Counted from the first letter of the stretch, positions 1-9,067 are shown. The stretch is 53,094 bases of DNA from an uncultured Clostridia bacterium (GCA_944384265.1 CALWSR010000020.1:1-53094); one strand, 5' to 3'. Numbers and translations are program-made. Notes: generated by a model not told the origin, from the sequence alone.

Positions 1-387
1 AATGGCTGTCAGTTCTTCTGTGTATCCTGCCTTTGCTTCTGCCTCCTGTGCTAATTGCTTTTGTTTGCTTTCTTCCAATTCTCTTTGCAGCCGCTCTGTT
101 TTTTGCTTCTCTTCCTCCAGCTGTGCAGAAATGGCTGTCAGTTCTTCTGTGTATCCTGCCTTTGCTTCTGCCTCCTGTGCTAATTGCTTTTGTTTGCTTT
201 CTTCCAGTTCTCTTTGCAGCTGCTCTGTTTTTTGCTTCTCTTCCTCCAGTTGTGCAGAAATGGCTGTCAGTTCTTCTGTGTAGCCTGCCTTTGCTTCTGC
301 TTCCTGTGCTAATTGCTTTTGTTTGCTTTCTTCCAGCTCTCTTTGCAGCTGCTCTGTTTTTTGCTTCTCTTCCTCCAATTTCTCTAT
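1..387 (-). repeat. Tandem 129-bp in-frame coding repeats
   Basis: Three copies start at positions 1, 130 and 259 with a period of exactly 129 bp, or 43 codons. The first two copies differ at only about three bases; the third differs at a few more. The array runs off the left edge, so the copy number is unknown. Each unit encodes a Glu/Lys/Gln-rich helical segment ending in AGYTEELTAISAQL. Near identity at DNA level suggests recent expansion or gene conversion. Confidence 0.95.
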
Positions 388-1314
388 ATTCATTTGAAGG
401 GATTGTTTTTGTTCCTTTTCTTCGTTTAATTGTGACCGCAAACCTTGTACCAGTTCAAAAAATTCTTTTTCCTTTGTTTCCCAAAATGTTTGTCTTTCAT
501 ATTCCCTTTCTTCCAAATGAGCTGTTTCTTCTATTTGTTGCTGTAATTTTTGTGCTTTTTTCTTTTCACTTTCCAGCAGCAATATCAGACTGTCTATCTC
601 CTGCTCATATTGTATTTCTTTTTGCTGCCAAGCTGTCATATGAGATTGTTCTTCCAACCTTTTCTCTGCTTCTTCCAGATTTGCTTTATATGTATCTCTT
701 TGCTGCTCTGTCTGCTGTAATGCTTCCTTTGCATCATGATATTGCTTTCTCACATTCTCCAATGCTTCTTCACATTGCTTCAGTCTGTCCTTCAGCTCTG
801 TTCCCAGCTGCAGCTCTTTCGATTCAAATTGATTCCATCGTGCTGTCAGTTCTTCTTTTTCTTTTTCCAGTACTTCTATGGTTGTTTTATATTGCTCTGC
901 TGTTTGAGAAAGCTCTGCTTGCTTTTGCTGTGCTTCAGACAAAAGAGCTTCTTGCTTTTTCAATTTATTTTGATATTCTACAATGGCATTTCGGGCAGTT
1001 TCCAAAAGCTTTTTCAATTCCTTCATTTGTTTATTTCTGGTTTCTTCCAATGCCCTTTTTCTTTCTGTATCTGCCAGTTGCTTTGTCAATACAGCATTCT
1101 TTTCTCTTTCCTTAAAAAAATCATCAGCCACATTGATTGATGTCAAAACGTGTGTCATACGAACATTTGCCGCAATGTGTGGACTGATTGCTTTTACTTC
1201 TTTTATTTTCACATTGATATAATCTGCCACCTGTCTGATGTGTTCTTCCGATTCTTCTCCCATCAATATAAAAGGCTTTTCATCAATTACAATTTTCACT
1301 TTATTTTTTGACAC
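1..1314 (-). CDS. ZapA-like domain fused to a long repetitive coiled coil, 3' end outside window
   Basis: The reading frame opens with GTG at 1314, nine bases after a perfect AGGAGG (1324-1329), and stays open for 438 codons to the window edge, so the C-terminus is missing. Residues 1 to about 75 resemble the cell division protein ZapA: a short beta segment (KIVIDEKPFILMG) followed by a helix with EEHIRQVADYIN. ZapA proteins are normally 80-110 residues and promote FtsZ bundling. Here the domain runs into more than 350 residues rich in Glu, Lys and Gln with a coiled-coil pattern. The last part seen is made of 43-residue repeats (see the repeat entry). There is no signal peptide, so the protein is probably cytoplasmic. 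A role at the septum is inferred from the ZapA-like head only; a generic cytoskeletal or scaffold role is equally possible. Confidence 0.72.
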   Translation of the reverse strand, partial: MSKNKVKIVIDEKPFILMGEESEEHIRQVADYINVKIKEVKAISPHIAANVRMTHVLTSINVADDFFKEREKNAVLTKQLADTERKRALEETRNKQMKELKKLLETARNAIVEYQNKLKKQEALLSEAQQKQAELSQTAEQYKTTIEVLEKEKEELTARWNQFESKELQLGTELKDRLKQCEEALENVRKQYHDAKEALQQTEQQRDTYKANLEEAEKRLEEQSHMTAWQQKEIQYEQEIDSLILLLESEKKKAQKLQQQIEETAHLEEREYERQTFWETKEKEFFELVQGLRSQLNEEKEQKQSLQMNIEKLEEEKQKTEQLQRELEESKQKQLAQEAEAKAGYTEELTAISAQLEEEKQKTEQLQRELEESKQKQLAQEAEAKAGYTEELTAISAQLEEEKQKTERLQRELEESKQKQLAQEAEAKAGYTEELTAI

Positions 1315-1359
1315 AAAAAAACCCCTCCTAAATCCCAATTTTTACGGAATCATTTTACC

Positions 1360-1368
1360 ATTATATCA
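1360..1368 (-). promoter_or_regulatory. Extended -10 promoter for the ZapA-like gene
   Basis: On the minus strand this reads TGA-TATAAT, an extended -10 element about 45 bases upstream of the GTG start. The -35 match is poor (ATTCCA at 17 bp). It lies at the 3' end of the acyltransferase gene. Confidence 0.5.
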
Positions 1369-2400
1369 TACTTTTTTCTTTATGGAATACCATTTCTTTT
1401 TCCATGTAATATAGATAAAAGAAAAAAAGAATGTAAAAAACAGTATCAAAGCAGAATTGAGTATAAATTTGGGAAATATGGATTCCAAACCGACTTTGCC
1501 CCAAAAACCATTGAATATATATAACAAAAAACAATGTGTCAAAAAAATATAATAACTGCTGGCATCAACTGCCTTAAAAAAAGCAATCCATTTTTCCGGC
1601 ACTCTTTGTGTAATATAGTCTGAAATATGATAAAGCGCAATAATACCACTCAGTGAAAAAAGACAAGTGAATATTCTCCAATGTGCATAAAAAACACCTT
1701 GTACATTGGAGGCATATGCGTGTGTAGTATGCCAATAGGTCAAAAATATAAAACAAATATACCATACCCAGCCATATTTTCTGATTGTCCTTTGAAACTG
1801 CTGTAAATGTAATGCCATCATTCCTCCCAGCAAAAAATAAATCAAATATGTCATAAAAAATCTGTCTTCATACATAGGATAAATATATTCAAGATAATAT
1901 AGCTGTACTGCAAAGCAAATACAAAAAAGCAGTATGGTATTTACATTTTTCAACAAATATAAAAATACACCAAATAATATGTAAAATTGAAATATGGTTG
2001 TAATAAAATAAAAGGGTGCTACCAAATCTCCCATAATGATTGAAAAAATATGCTGTGATATGCTTTTTGGCTCTGTCAGACCAATCAAACGAAATAAAAT
2101 ATAATAGGCCACATACCAGCAAAAATAGGGTATCAATATTTTAGATAATCTCTTTTGTATAAATTCCACAAAATGGAATTCTTTTTCTCTGTAAGAATAA
2201 GTCAGCTTCAAACCGCTTAAAAATATAAACCCAGGCACAACAAATGTTGCCGCCTTATTGAATACAAAAAATACAGCTTGCTGCCAGCTTCCTATTCTCA
2301 AGCTTGTAACGCCTTCTGAAGAAGTATGTGCCAACACAACAAAACAACAGCAAAAAGCTGTCAATAAAAATAATTCTTTCAACTTCTGTTCCTTTTGCAA
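1366..2400 (-). CDS. Acyltransferase 3 family membrane protein
   Basis: A 344-residue, strongly hydrophobic protein with about ten membrane segments. Family features are the early histidine in VLAHTSS (near residue 25) and the following VPGFIFLSGLKLTYSY loop, as in acyltransferase-3 proteins (OafA/WecH/IcaC type), which acetylate or succinylate surface polysaccharides using an acyl-CoA donor. The start is TTG at 2400, seven bases after AGGAGG (2408-2413). It has its own promoter and sits alone between the Vor operon and the ZapA-like gene, so the substrate cannot be inferred from neighbours. The C-terminus ends in a short Lys-rich tail. Confidence 0.8.
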   Translation of the reverse strand: MQKEQKLKELFLLTAFCCCFVVLAHTSSEGVTSLRIGSWQQAVFFVFNKAATFVVPGFIFLSGLKLTYSYREKEFHFVEFIQKRLSKILIPYFCWYVAYYILFRLIGLTEPKSISQHIFSIIMGDLVAPFYFITTIFQFYILFGVFLYLLKNVNTILLFCICFAVQLYYLEYIYPMYEDRFFMTYLIYFLLGGMMALHLQQFQRTIRKYGWVWYICFIFLTYWHTTHAYASNVQGVFYAHWRIFTCLFSLSGIIALYHISDYITQRVPEKWIAFFKAVDASSYYIFLTHCFLLYIFNGFWGKVGLESIFPKFILNSALILFFTFFFSFIYITWKKKWYSIKKKV

Positions 2401-2429
2401 AAAAAAACCTCCTTTTTTTGTTTTCTCTT

Positions 2430-2458
2430 AGTATAGCTTGTTATTTCAAAATATACAA
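2430..2458 (-). promoter_or_regulatory. Sigma-A type promoter for the acyltransferase gene
   Basis: Minus strand TTGTAT (2453-2458), 17-bp spacer, TATACT (2430-2435), about 30 bases before the TTG start. Confidence 0.7.
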
Positions 2459-2504
2459 CAATATGAGCTTATCCTGAAAGAAATATTTTGTTTTATGCTT
2501 CATT

Positions 2505-2536
2505 TATAAAAAAACTGCCGCAGCAAGCTGCGGCAG
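2505..2536 (-). terminator. Rho-independent terminator of the Vor operon
   Basis: A ten-base stem CTGCCGCAGC (2515-2524) pairs with GCTGCGGCAG (2527-2536). On the minus strand it is followed by a run of T. It lies 36 bases after the last Vor gene. Confidence 0.88.
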
Positions 2537-2572
2537 TTTTCCCTTCGTTTTCATTTATTATCCTATATTGTT

Positions 2573-3124
2573 TTATTTTTGATTTCTTACATATTCAGCA
2601 CCCTTTGCAAGGGCTTCTTTGTTAATGGGAATAAATTTTGCTTTATTTTCACCAAATACCTTTGTAAAAGCATTTAAAACAGATTCCTCTGTCACTGTAT
2701 TATCCACTTCCAGCAAAGCACCCAGTAAAATAATGTTTGCCAATTTAGGATTTCCCAGCTCCTTTGCCATTTCATTGGCAGGAACATAATATGCCTTTAC
2801 ATCATCACGCTCCACCTTTTTTTCCACAAGGCTGGAATTGATGATAATGGTACCGCCGGAACCCACGATTTTTACAAATTTATCATAAGAAGGCTGATTC
2901 ATCACAATAGATGCAGTGGCATCTGCTGTAATGACAGGAGAACCTACCGGCTCATCGGATACCACAATGGAGCAATTTGCTGTACCGCCACGCATTTCAG
3001 GTCCATAGGAAGGACACCATGAAACCTCTTTTCCATCCAGCATACCGGCATAAGCAAGCAATTTTCCCATGCTCAAAACACCCTGACCACCAAAACCTGC
3101 ACAACATACTCTTTGTGTACTCAT
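2573..3124 (-). CDS. 2-oxoacid:ferredoxin oxidoreductase, gamma subunit
   Basis: The 183-residue protein is the gamma subunit domain of a four-subunit ketoacid:ferredoxin oxidoreductase. It opens with the family motif GFGGQGV (residues 10-16) and has the EMRGG stretch typical of the domain. In the complex it helps form the catalytic core that converts a 2-oxoacid, CoA and oxidised ferredoxin to acyl-CoA, CO2 and reduced ferredoxin. I chose the ATG at 3124 because a strong SD (AGGGAGGGG) precedes it; an upstream in-frame start at 3163 would overlap the beta gene. It is the last gene of the operon and starts one base after the beta-subunit stop. Co-occurrence with a VorB-like alpha subunit points to branched-chain ketoacids, but substrate range is not visible in the sequence. 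Confidence 0.9.
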   Translation of the reverse strand: MSTQRVCCAGFGGQGVLSMGKLLAYAGMLDGKEVSWCPSYGPEMRGGTANCSIVVSDEPVGSPVITADATASIVMNQPSYDKFVKIVGSGGTIIINSSLVEKKVERDDVKAYYVPANEMAKELGNPKLANIILLGALLEVDNTVTEESVLNAFTKVFGENKAKFIPINKEALAKGAEYVRNQK

Positions 3125-3125
3125 A

Positions 3126-3875
3126 TTAGTTCCCCTCCCTTGTAATATCCTTAAACACGCCAAGAGGATAATAAGGAATCATTTTTTCTCTGATAAATTC
3201 CATTGCCTTTACTGGTGTCAATCCCCAGTTGGTAGGACAGCTGGAAACCACTTCTACAAAACCAAAGCCTAGGCCTTCCTTTTGCACTTTTAATGCTTTC
3301 ATAATGGCTTTTTTGGCCTGCGCCACTTGTCCAGGCGTTGTCACACTGACTCTTTCAATATAGGCAGGTCCATCTAATGTAGCAAGCATTTCACTTACTC
3401 TAAGAGGATACCCCTGTATATGCACATCTCTGCCGTGTTGGGCAGTGGTTGCCCTCATGCCGGGCAATGTGGTAGGGGCCATTTGACCGCCTGTCATGCC
3501 ATAAATACCGTTGTTGATAAATATAGTGGTAATTTTTTCTCCTCTTGCTGCTGCATGAACAATTTCACAAGTACCAATAGAAGCTAAGTCACCGTCGCCT
3601 TGGTATGTCATTACCATTTTATCAGGATGCACTCTTTTGATGCCTGTTGCAGTTGCAGGCGCTCTGCCATGAGCAGATTGTATTGCGTCAAAATTAAAAT
3701 ATTTATTTGCCATAACAGCACATCCAACAGGCACAGCAATAATGCTGTTTCCAAGCTCTCCCATTTCCTCCAGGCATTCCGCCAGCAATTTGTGTACAAT
3801 ACCGTGGGCACAGCCAGGACAATAATGCAATTTTACATCTGTTAAACCCTTAGATTTTTGAAATATCACTGACAT
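3126..3875 (-). CDS. 2-oxoacid:ferredoxin oxidoreductase, beta (TPP-binding) subunit
   Basis: A 249-residue TPP-binding subunit. Visible motifs are HYCPGCAHG (residues 17-24), the TPP/Mg signature GDGD (93-96) followed by NN (121-122), and YGMTGGQ (125-131). These cysteines and the GDG...NN motif are typical of the KorB/VorB-type beta chain that carries the thiamine cofactor and a cluster ligand set. The ATG overlaps the alpha-subunit stop by one base (TAATG), so the two are translationally coupled. Length is normal for the family. The four-subunit layout favours a 3-methyl-2-oxobutanoate (Vor) or 2-oxoglutarate (Kor) enzyme; I prefer Vor from overall similarity of the alpha chain. Confidence 0.92.
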   Translation of the reverse strand: MSVIFQKSKGLTDVKLHYCPGCAHGIVHKLLAECLEEMGELGNSIIAVPVGCAVMANKYFNFDAIQSAHGRAPATATGIKRVHPDKMVMTYQGDGDLASIGTCEIVHAAARGEKITTIFINNGIYGMTGGQMAPTTLPGMRATTAQHGRDVHIQGYPLRVSEMLATLDGPAYIERVSVTTPGQVAQAKKAIMKALKVQKEGLGFGFVEVVSSCPTNWGLTPVKAMEFIREKMIPYYPLGVFKDITREGN

Positions 3876-4927
3876 TATTTGTCACCTCCTATTACAGACT
3901 TAGCAAATTCAACAACCTCTTCTGGTGTCAATATAATACCGCCGCATCTTCCAAAAAATACAACCTTATTCACATCGTTACAAGCAAGCTGTACATCCTC
4001 TACCATCTGTCCCATGCTCATTTCAATGTCCATATATTTTTTGATATTTTTGCCTTTAAAAGCCTCTTTTGGGAAGGGATACAGTGTTTTTGGACGAATC
4101 AGGCCAACCTTATAGCCTTCTTTTCTCAATGTATCAATGGCTGATTTTGTAATTCTTGCAGAAGTGCCATAGGAAACAAAAGCATACTCAGCATCATCCA
4201 TGCAATATTCTTCCCATTGCTGTTCCTTTTGTTCTATTTCAACATATTTTTTTTGTAATTGAATGTTATGATTTTCACAGTCCTCTGCATCCATATTTAA
4301 GTTTACAATCATATGTTTTTGGCCATCGCCCTTTCCTGTCAAAGCCCAATCCTTTGGAGGCAGCTCCCTTTTGGGTGCATAGTGAAAATCCACCGGCTCC
4401 ATCATCTGGCCAATCAAACCATCTGAAAGAATGATAACAGGCGTTCTGTAACAGTCAGCCAAATCAAATGCCTCCATCACCATGTCCACTGCTTCCTGTA
4501 CAGAGGAAGGTGCTAAAACAATGTTGTGATAATCTCCGTTAGAGCCTCCCTTTACACACATACGATAATCTGCCTGCCCCGGCTGTATGGTGCCAAGCCC
4601 CGGGCCTCCACGCATCATATTTACAATCACTGCCGGTAAATCTGCATTTGTAATATAGCCGATTCCCTCCTGCTTTAATGCCACACCGGGAGAAGAGGAA
4701 CTTGTCAACGCTCTGGCACCTGCTGCTGCCGCACCATATACCATATTGATTGCCGCCACTTCTGATTCTGCCTGAACAAAAGTACCTCCTACCTTTGGTA
4801 ACTCTTCAGATAAATATTCAGGCAGCTCACTTTGTGGTGTAATGGGATAACCAAAAAAGAATCTGCAGCCTGCTTCAATGGCCGCCTTTCCAATTGCTTC
4901 ATTGCCTTTCATCAATACCTTTGCCAT
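3875..4927 (-). CDS. vorB: 3-methyl-2-oxobutanoate:ferredoxin oxidoreductase, alpha subunit (VorB type)
   Basis: The 350-residue alpha chain begins MAKVLMKGNEAIG and has FFGYPITPQSELPEY near residues 24-38, the substrate/TPP pyrimidine-domain motif of this family, and a long GGPGLGTIQPGQADY segment. In anaerobes the enzyme oxidatively decarboxylates branched 2-oxoacids made from Val, Leu and Ile, giving branched acyl-CoA and reduced ferredoxin. A Kor-type enzyme is the main alternative. The ATG at 4927 follows an SD with GGAGGAG. It lies between the small ferredoxin gene (17 bases upstream) and the beta gene (1-base overlap). Confidence 0.88.
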   Translation of the reverse strand: MAKVLMKGNEAIGKAAIEAGCRFFFGYPITPQSELPEYLSEELPKVGGTFVQAESEVAAINMVYGAAAAGARALTSSSSPGVALKQEGIGYITNADLPAVIVNMMRGGPGLGTIQPGQADYRMCVKGGSNGDYHNIVLAPSSVQEAVDMVMEAFDLADCYRTPVIILSDGLIGQMMEPVDFHYAPKRELPPKDWALTGKGDGQKHMIVNLNMDAEDCENHNIQLQKKYVEIEQKEQQWEEYCMDDAEYAFVSYGTSARITKSAIDTLRKEGYKVGLIRPKTLYPFPKEAFKGKNIKKYMDIEMSMGQMVEDVQLACNDVNKVVFFGRCGGIILTPEEVVEFAKSVIGGDK

Positions 4928-4944
4928 GTCAAACTCCTCCTCCC

Positions 4945-5160
4945 TTAATCTATTTTTTCCACTGTAATGGCTGAATCAGGACACATTCTTGCACAGCTTG
5001 TGCAGGCAATGCAGTCATCATTTACCACCTCTGCCGGATTGTATCCTGCATCATTGATTTTGGTTTCCGAAAGCTTAAGCACTTTTTTGGGACAGACAGA
5101 AACACACAATTCACAGCCTTTACAGATATTTTCGTCAATTGTTATTTTTCCTTTTGCCAT
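4945..5160 (-). CDS. 2-oxoacid:ferredoxin oxidoreductase, delta subunit (2[4Fe-4S] ferredoxin)
   Basis: A 71-residue ferredoxin-like subunit with two complete cluster motifs, CKGCELCVSVCP (residues 13-24) and CIACTSCARMCP (50-61). It passes electrons from the catalytic subunits to soluble ferredoxin. The start at 5160 (MAKGK) has GGAGG ten bases upstream; a longer form from 5196 would overlap the upstream ATPase gene and has no better SD. The order ATPase-delta-alpha-beta-gamma is compact and fits a single transcript. Confidence 0.92.
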   Translation of the reverse strand: MAKGKITIDENICKGCELCVSVCPKKVLKLSETKINDAGYNPAEVVNDDCIACTSCARMCPDSAITVEKID

Positions 5161-5186
5161 TTTTGATACACCTCCATTATTTTTGC

Positions 5187-5861
5187 CTACATCCAATCCT
5201 TTCTCATATAAAACCTCATGGGAAAAGGTTCTCCGCTCAATCCTTTGGGCAATGGCTCATGCAGTACCTCCTCCACATAGCTTATATATTTGATAGGCAC
5301 TTTGGAAAGCCCTTCGGCTTGCCTTAGTATTTTATCTCCCATTGCAATGTTTTCTACTGTGGTTTCACGAATCAGGTTTGTATTGTTTACAAAGCCTGTC
5401 ACCTTCAGACCGGAAGCAGCTTCAATGCTTTTCATTTCTTTTAGTATGCCCTCTGGGGAAGAGGTGCTTGGTCTGTTTGTATTGACCACCATAAAGAAAT
5501 CTGTTTCGGAAAGGTCCAGCAAAGGCCTTATTCTGCCAAGCACCATTGTGCCGGTATCGTTGCCGCCTAAATCCACAATATATCTTGTAGATTTATCTCT
5601 CACTGGGGAAGTGATTGCCGCAACGGCAGGAATATCCACACTATCTCCTTCTATACTGGAAGAAATCACATCAATGCCCATTTCCATAAGCTGCGCCTTT
5701 CGTTCTCTGGAACGAAAATAAACATTTACAATATCTAAGTCACCTAATGTAACTTTAGGAGAAAACTGACTTAATTTTATAGCATAATTGACAGCAAACT
5801 CTGTTTTTCCACTGCCATAATGCCCTGTCATTATGGTGATTCTTTTATCATGCTGTACCAT
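5187..5861 (-). CDS. MinD/ParA-like P-loop ATPase linked to the Vor operon
   Basis: A 224-residue protein with a Walker A motif GHYGSGKT (residues 13-20), an early GDLDIVNVYFR segment resembling the switch region of deviant Walker ATPases, and IVDLGGNDTG resembling a Walker B region. It belongs to the CobQ/MinD/ParA-type P-loop fold but I do not recognise a characterised member. It has the classic spacing of a first operon gene: GGAGG upstream of its ATG, own promoter, and only a 26-base gap to the delta ferredoxin. A role in maturation or regulation of the oxidoreductase is an inference from position only. The protein has few cysteines, so it is not itself an obvious iron-sulfur carrier. Confidence 0.75.
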   Translation of the reverse strand: MVQHDKRITIMTGHYGSGKTEFAVNYAIKLSQFSPKVTLGDLDIVNVYFRSRERKAQLMEMGIDVISSSIEGDSVDIPAVAAITSPVRDKSTRYIVDLGGNDTGTMVLGRIRPLLDLSETDFFMVVNTNRPSTSSPEGILKEMKSIEAASGLKVTGFVNNTNLIRETTVENIAMGDKILRQAEGLSKVPIKYISYVEEVLHEPLPKGLSGEPFPMRFYMRKDWM

Positions 5862-5992
5862 ATTTTACCTCCGCATTCTGCATAGGATTTCAATCAAAAA
5901 TCATACCTTATTATAAAAATTGCATAATACAAAAAAACAAATTGTATGGCTGCCTTTATGTATTTATGAGATAATGCATTGTTTCTGGTTTC

Positions 5993-6021
5993 ATTATAAC
6001 TCACTTTGCACAATATTGCAA
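5993..6021 (-). promoter_or_regulatory. Sigma-A type promoter of the Vor operon
   Basis: Minus strand TTGCAA (6016-6021), 17-bp spacer and a perfect TATAAT (5993-5998). The predicted leader before the ATPase gene is about 125 bases and shows no riboswitch I recognise. Confidence 0.75.
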
Positions 6022-6331
6022 CAATTTTAACAATATTCTTTGGTTTTTTTTTAAAACATTATAAAATCACTATGTTATATACTATAATTTATGTTTTATT
6101 TTTATAAATTATTTGTGTAATTTATAAAAAAAGCCATAAAATATTATTAAAAACTGCCTCTGTTGTATGACAAATTCATTTTTATTGGGAATACAGTCTT
6201 TGCAATGATTTGTTAATAAAAAAACAGACTGTTTTTTACTAAAAATAGAAAAAAACAGTCTGTTCTCTCTTTTTATAGGATGATGTTGTTAGACAACACA
6301 AATGCTTTTGACAGCATTTGGCTATACTGTT
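6022..6331. other. Intergenic stretch between the Vor promoter and glnN
   Basis: Very AT-rich DNA with no credible ORF. It holds the glnN terminator (6222-6264) and nothing else I can interpret. Confidence 0.7.
6222..6264 (-). terminator. Terminator downstream of glnN
   Basis: A long inverted repeat, AACAGACTGTTTTTT (6223-6237) against AAAAAACAGTCTGTT (6249-6263), 70-110 bases after the glnN stop. The stem ends in A/T runs on both sides, so it could act in either direction. Confidence 0.75.
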
Positions 6332-8449
6332 TTAAATGTTGAATAAAAGCTCTCCATATGTAGGAAAAGGCCAAACATCCTCATCCACAAGCATTTCAAG
6401 GGCGTCTGCCGGCTCTCTCAGCTTTTGCATAGCCTTTGCCACATGGTCACGATAAAAAACTGCCTGCTCCTGGCTGGAGCATTCTAAACAATGTGCTGCC
6501 TGTGTTTCTTTTTCCAACAGCTGCAGATTTTGGTAAAAAATCTTTACATTTTTTGTAATGTCTGAAAGGATATCCTCTTCTACACTGCTGTCTTGCCCCA
6601 GCTTTTGAATGCTGCATATGGTATCCACCAAAGTGCTTTTATATTTTATCACCGCCGGCAATATTTGTTTTGAGGCAATGTCAATCATGGTTTTTGCTTC
6701 AATGTTAATCTGTTTTACATAAGCCTCATAATGTATTTCTGCTCTGGAGGCCAATTCCAAACGATTTAACACTTTATGTCTTTCAAATGTTTCTATTGTA
6801 GAGTCATATACAAGTGCGGGAATGGCATCTACCATAGTGGGCAGATTGGGCAGCCCTCTTCTTTTTGCCTCCTCTACCCATTCTTCGGAATAACCGTTTC
6901 CGTTAAATATCACTCTTTTATGGGCTACATATGTTTTGTGAATCAAATCATGAACTGCAGTTGTAAAATCCTCTGCTCCTTCCAGCACATCTGCAAACTC
7001 CTGCAATACATCTGCCACAATGGTATTTAATATAAAATTAGGGCCGGAAATAGAGCCGGAAGAAGGCACCATGCGAAATTCAAATTTATTTCCTGTAAAA
7101 GCAAAGGGAGAGGTTCTGTTTCTGTCTGTGGCGTCCTTTTTCAGCACAGGCAGTGTGTTCACACCCACCTTCATTCTGCCGCCTTGTATACTGGAGGTAG
7201 CCTCCCCGTGTTCAATTTGTTCAAATATATCTGTCAGCTGGTCTCCTAAAAAAATAGAAACAATAGCAGGCGGTGCTTCTCCGGCTCCCAGCCTGTGGTC
7301 ATTTCCCGGATTGGAGGCAGAATGCCTCAAAAGTCCTGCGTGCATATCCACCGCTTTGATGATTGCCACCAAAAACAACAAAAACTGTGCATTTTCATGG
7401 GGGGTTTTGCCTGGGTCCAAAAGGTTTTGTCCATCATCTGTGCCAATAGACCAGTTGTTATGCTTTCCGCTTCCATTGACGCCGGCAAAAGGCTTTTCGT
7501 GCAAAAGACAGGCCAATCCATGGTGGCTTGCAATTCTTTTTAAAGCCTCCATTACAATTTGATTGTGGTCTGTGGCAATATTGCAGGTGTTATAAATCAA
7601 TGCCAGCTCATGCTGGGCAGGAGCCACTTCATTGTGCTGTGTTTTTGCAGAAACACCCATTTTCCAAAGCTCCACATTCAACTCACGCATAAACTTGGCA
7701 ATTCTTTCTTTGATACTGCCAAAATAGTGGTCATCTAATTCCTGCCCCTTGGGAGGAGCCGCCCCAAACAATGTTCTGCCTGCAAATATCAAATCCTTTC
7801 TTTGTTTATATAAATCTCTGTCTATCAAAAAATATTCCTGCTCTGCTCCGGCATAAATATTGATTTTTTTGGATGTTGTGTTGCCAAATAAGCGCAGTAT
7901 GCGCAAAGCCTGTTTGTTGATTGCTTCCACAGAGCGGAGCAAGGGTGTTTTTTTATCCAGTGCCTCTCCTGTATAGGAGCAAAAGGCAGTTGGGATACAA
8001 AGGGTTACCCCTGCCGAGTCTTCTCTTAAAAATGCAGGAGAGGTACAGTCCCATGCAGTATAGCCTCTTGCCTCAAATGTTGCACGCAATCCGCCGGAAG
8101 GAAACGAAGAAGCATCTGATTCTCCTTTTATCAATTCCTTTCCCGAAAATTCTGTAATGGCTTTTTCATTGTTTTCTATTGTCAAAAAAGAATCATGCTT
8201 TTCTGCTGTAATGCCTGTCATGGGCTGAAACCAATGGGTAAAATGGGTTGCTCCCCTTTCCATTGCCCAGTCCTTCATGGCATTTGCCACCACCTCTGCC
8301 ACAGAAGCATTCAGCTCTGTGCCCTCTTTGATGGTTTGCTGTAATTCTTTATAAATTTTTTTTGGCAAATGTTCCCGCATTTGTGCATCATGAAAGACAT
8401 TTGTGCCATAAAGCTCTATAATAGAAATTTTCTCCTGCATATCCTCCAC
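6332..8449 (-). CDS. glnN: Type III glutamine synthetase
   Basis: The 705-residue length and overall sequence identify GSIII, the large glutamine synthetase of Bacteroides, Clostridia and cyanobacteria, which makes glutamine from glutamate, ammonia and ATP. Diagnostic stretches are [18 protein letters not shown] (around residue 95), [14 protein letters not shown] and NGNGYSEEW. The central catalytic region AEQEYFLID and NEVAPAQHE carries the metal-binding glutamates. The start is uncertain: GTG at 8449 or ATG at 8440, and the SD is badly spaced for both. It is monocistronic with its own promoter and terminator. No separate GlnR site was recognised. Confidence 0.95.
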   Translation of the reverse strand: MEDMQEKISIIELYGTNVFHDAQMREHLPKKIYKELQQTIKEGTELNASVAEVVANAMKDWAMERGATHFTHWFQPMTGITAEKHDSFLTIENNEKAITEFSGKELIKGESDASSFPSGGLRATFEARGYTAWDCTSPAFLREDSAGVTLCIPTAFCSYTGEALDKKTPLLRSVEAINKQALRILRLFGNTTSKKINIYAGAEQEYFLIDRDLYKQRKDLIFAGRTLFGAAPPKGQELDDHYFGSIKERIAKFMRELNVELWKMGVSAKTQHNEVAPAQHELALIYNTCNIATDHNQIVMEALKRIASHHGLACLLHEKPFAGVNGSGKHNNWSIGTDDGQNLLDPGKTPHENAQFLLFLVAIIKAVDMHAGLLRHSASNPGNDHRLGAGEAPPAIVSIFLGDQLTDIFEQIEHGEATSSIQGGRMKVGVNTLPVLKKDATDRNRTSPFAFTGNKFEFRMVPSSGSISGPNFILNTIVADVLQEFADVLEGAEDFTTAVHDLIHKTYVAHKRVIFNGNGYSEEWVEEAKRRGLPNLPTMVDAIPALVYDSTIETFERHKVLNRLELASRAEIHYEAYVKQINIEAKTMIDIASKQILPAVIKYKSTLVDTICSIQKLGQDSSVEEDILSDITKNVKIFYQNLQLLEKETQAAHCLECSSQEQAVFYRDHVAKAMQKLREPADALEMLVDEDVWPFPTYGELLFNI

Positions 8450-8510
8450 CCTTTCCGCTTTTTCTTTTACAATAAAAATATGTTCTCTTTTGTAATGGTA
8501 TCATTTATTC

Positions 8511-8539
8511 ATTTTACAGACAATAAATCAGAAATACAA
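8511..8539 (-). promoter_or_regulatory. glnN: Sigma-A type promoter for glnN
   Basis: Minus strand TTGTAT (8534-8539), 17-bp spacer, TAAAAT (8511-8516), about 60 bases upstream of the start codon. Confidence 0.6.
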
Positions 8540-8693
8540 CTCTTTTTTCCATTTTGTGCCATAGTGCAGTACAACTCTGATATTTTTTTTATTTTTTTAT
8601 ATAAATTTTTAAAAATAATATGATTTTAAAATATTGGTTTATAAAAAATATAAATTTTTATCCTTTTTTGCCCATTTTATACAAGGCTTTTAC

Positions 8694-8727
8694 ACAAAAA
8701 ACCGCCTGAACTCAGGCGGTTTTTTGC
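8694..8727 (-). terminator. Terminator after the DUF6514 gene
   Basis: Stem ACCGCCTG (8701-8708) and CAGGCGGT (8713-8720) with a four-base loop, flanked by A and T runs on both sides, so potentially bidirectional. It lies 24 bases after the stop at 8744. Confidence 0.88.
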
Positions 8728-8743
8728 TGTGTGTATGTATGTG

Positions 8744-9034
8744 TTATGCAGATAGAAAATCATCTGCGAGGGGAAGCAGTGTCATAGGCGTTACATTGCC
8801 CCGTGCCATTTTTTGTATCAATTCCATAACACGGCTTTCAGAGGTAGAAAGGCTTGTAATTTTTTCCTGTTCAAGCAGCTCCTCTTGATGATACTTGGCA
8901 ATTTCTATGCCATAAACAGCTTTTTGTTGAGATGAGCTTTCCGTAATTTCTTTTCTCAACAGCCAATAATATAAAAGATGTTCTTCACCGGATTCATCTG
9001 TCATTTTTTTGCAGAAAGTTAAAATACGTTCCAT
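8744..9034 (-). CDS. DUF6514-like small protein
   Basis: A 96-residue soluble protein of unknown function. It resembles clostridial DUF6514 proteins in having YGIEIAKY in the middle, a helix with SESRVMELIQKMARGNVTP and the C-terminal LADDFLS. I chose the ATG at 9034 (MERIL) because an AAAAGGAGGT SD lies just upstream; a frame extension to 9097 is not supported. It lies downstream of hflX in the same direction but is separated by about 200 bases with a possible promoter of its own, and ends at a strong terminator. Confidence 0.65.
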   Translation of the reverse strand: MERILTFCKKMTDESGEEHLLYYWLLRKEITESSSQQKAVYGIEIAKYHQEELLEQEKITSLSTSESRVMELIQKMARGNVTPMTLLPLADDFLSA

Positions 9035-9067
9035 ATTTACCTCCTTTTGGTACTTTCTATGAATTGT

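Noticed and set aside
33..1115. 360-codon open frame on the plus strand
   Set aside because: Antisense shadow of the repetitive ZapA-like gene; composition is Leu/Phe/Pro from reverse-complemented Glu/Lys codons.
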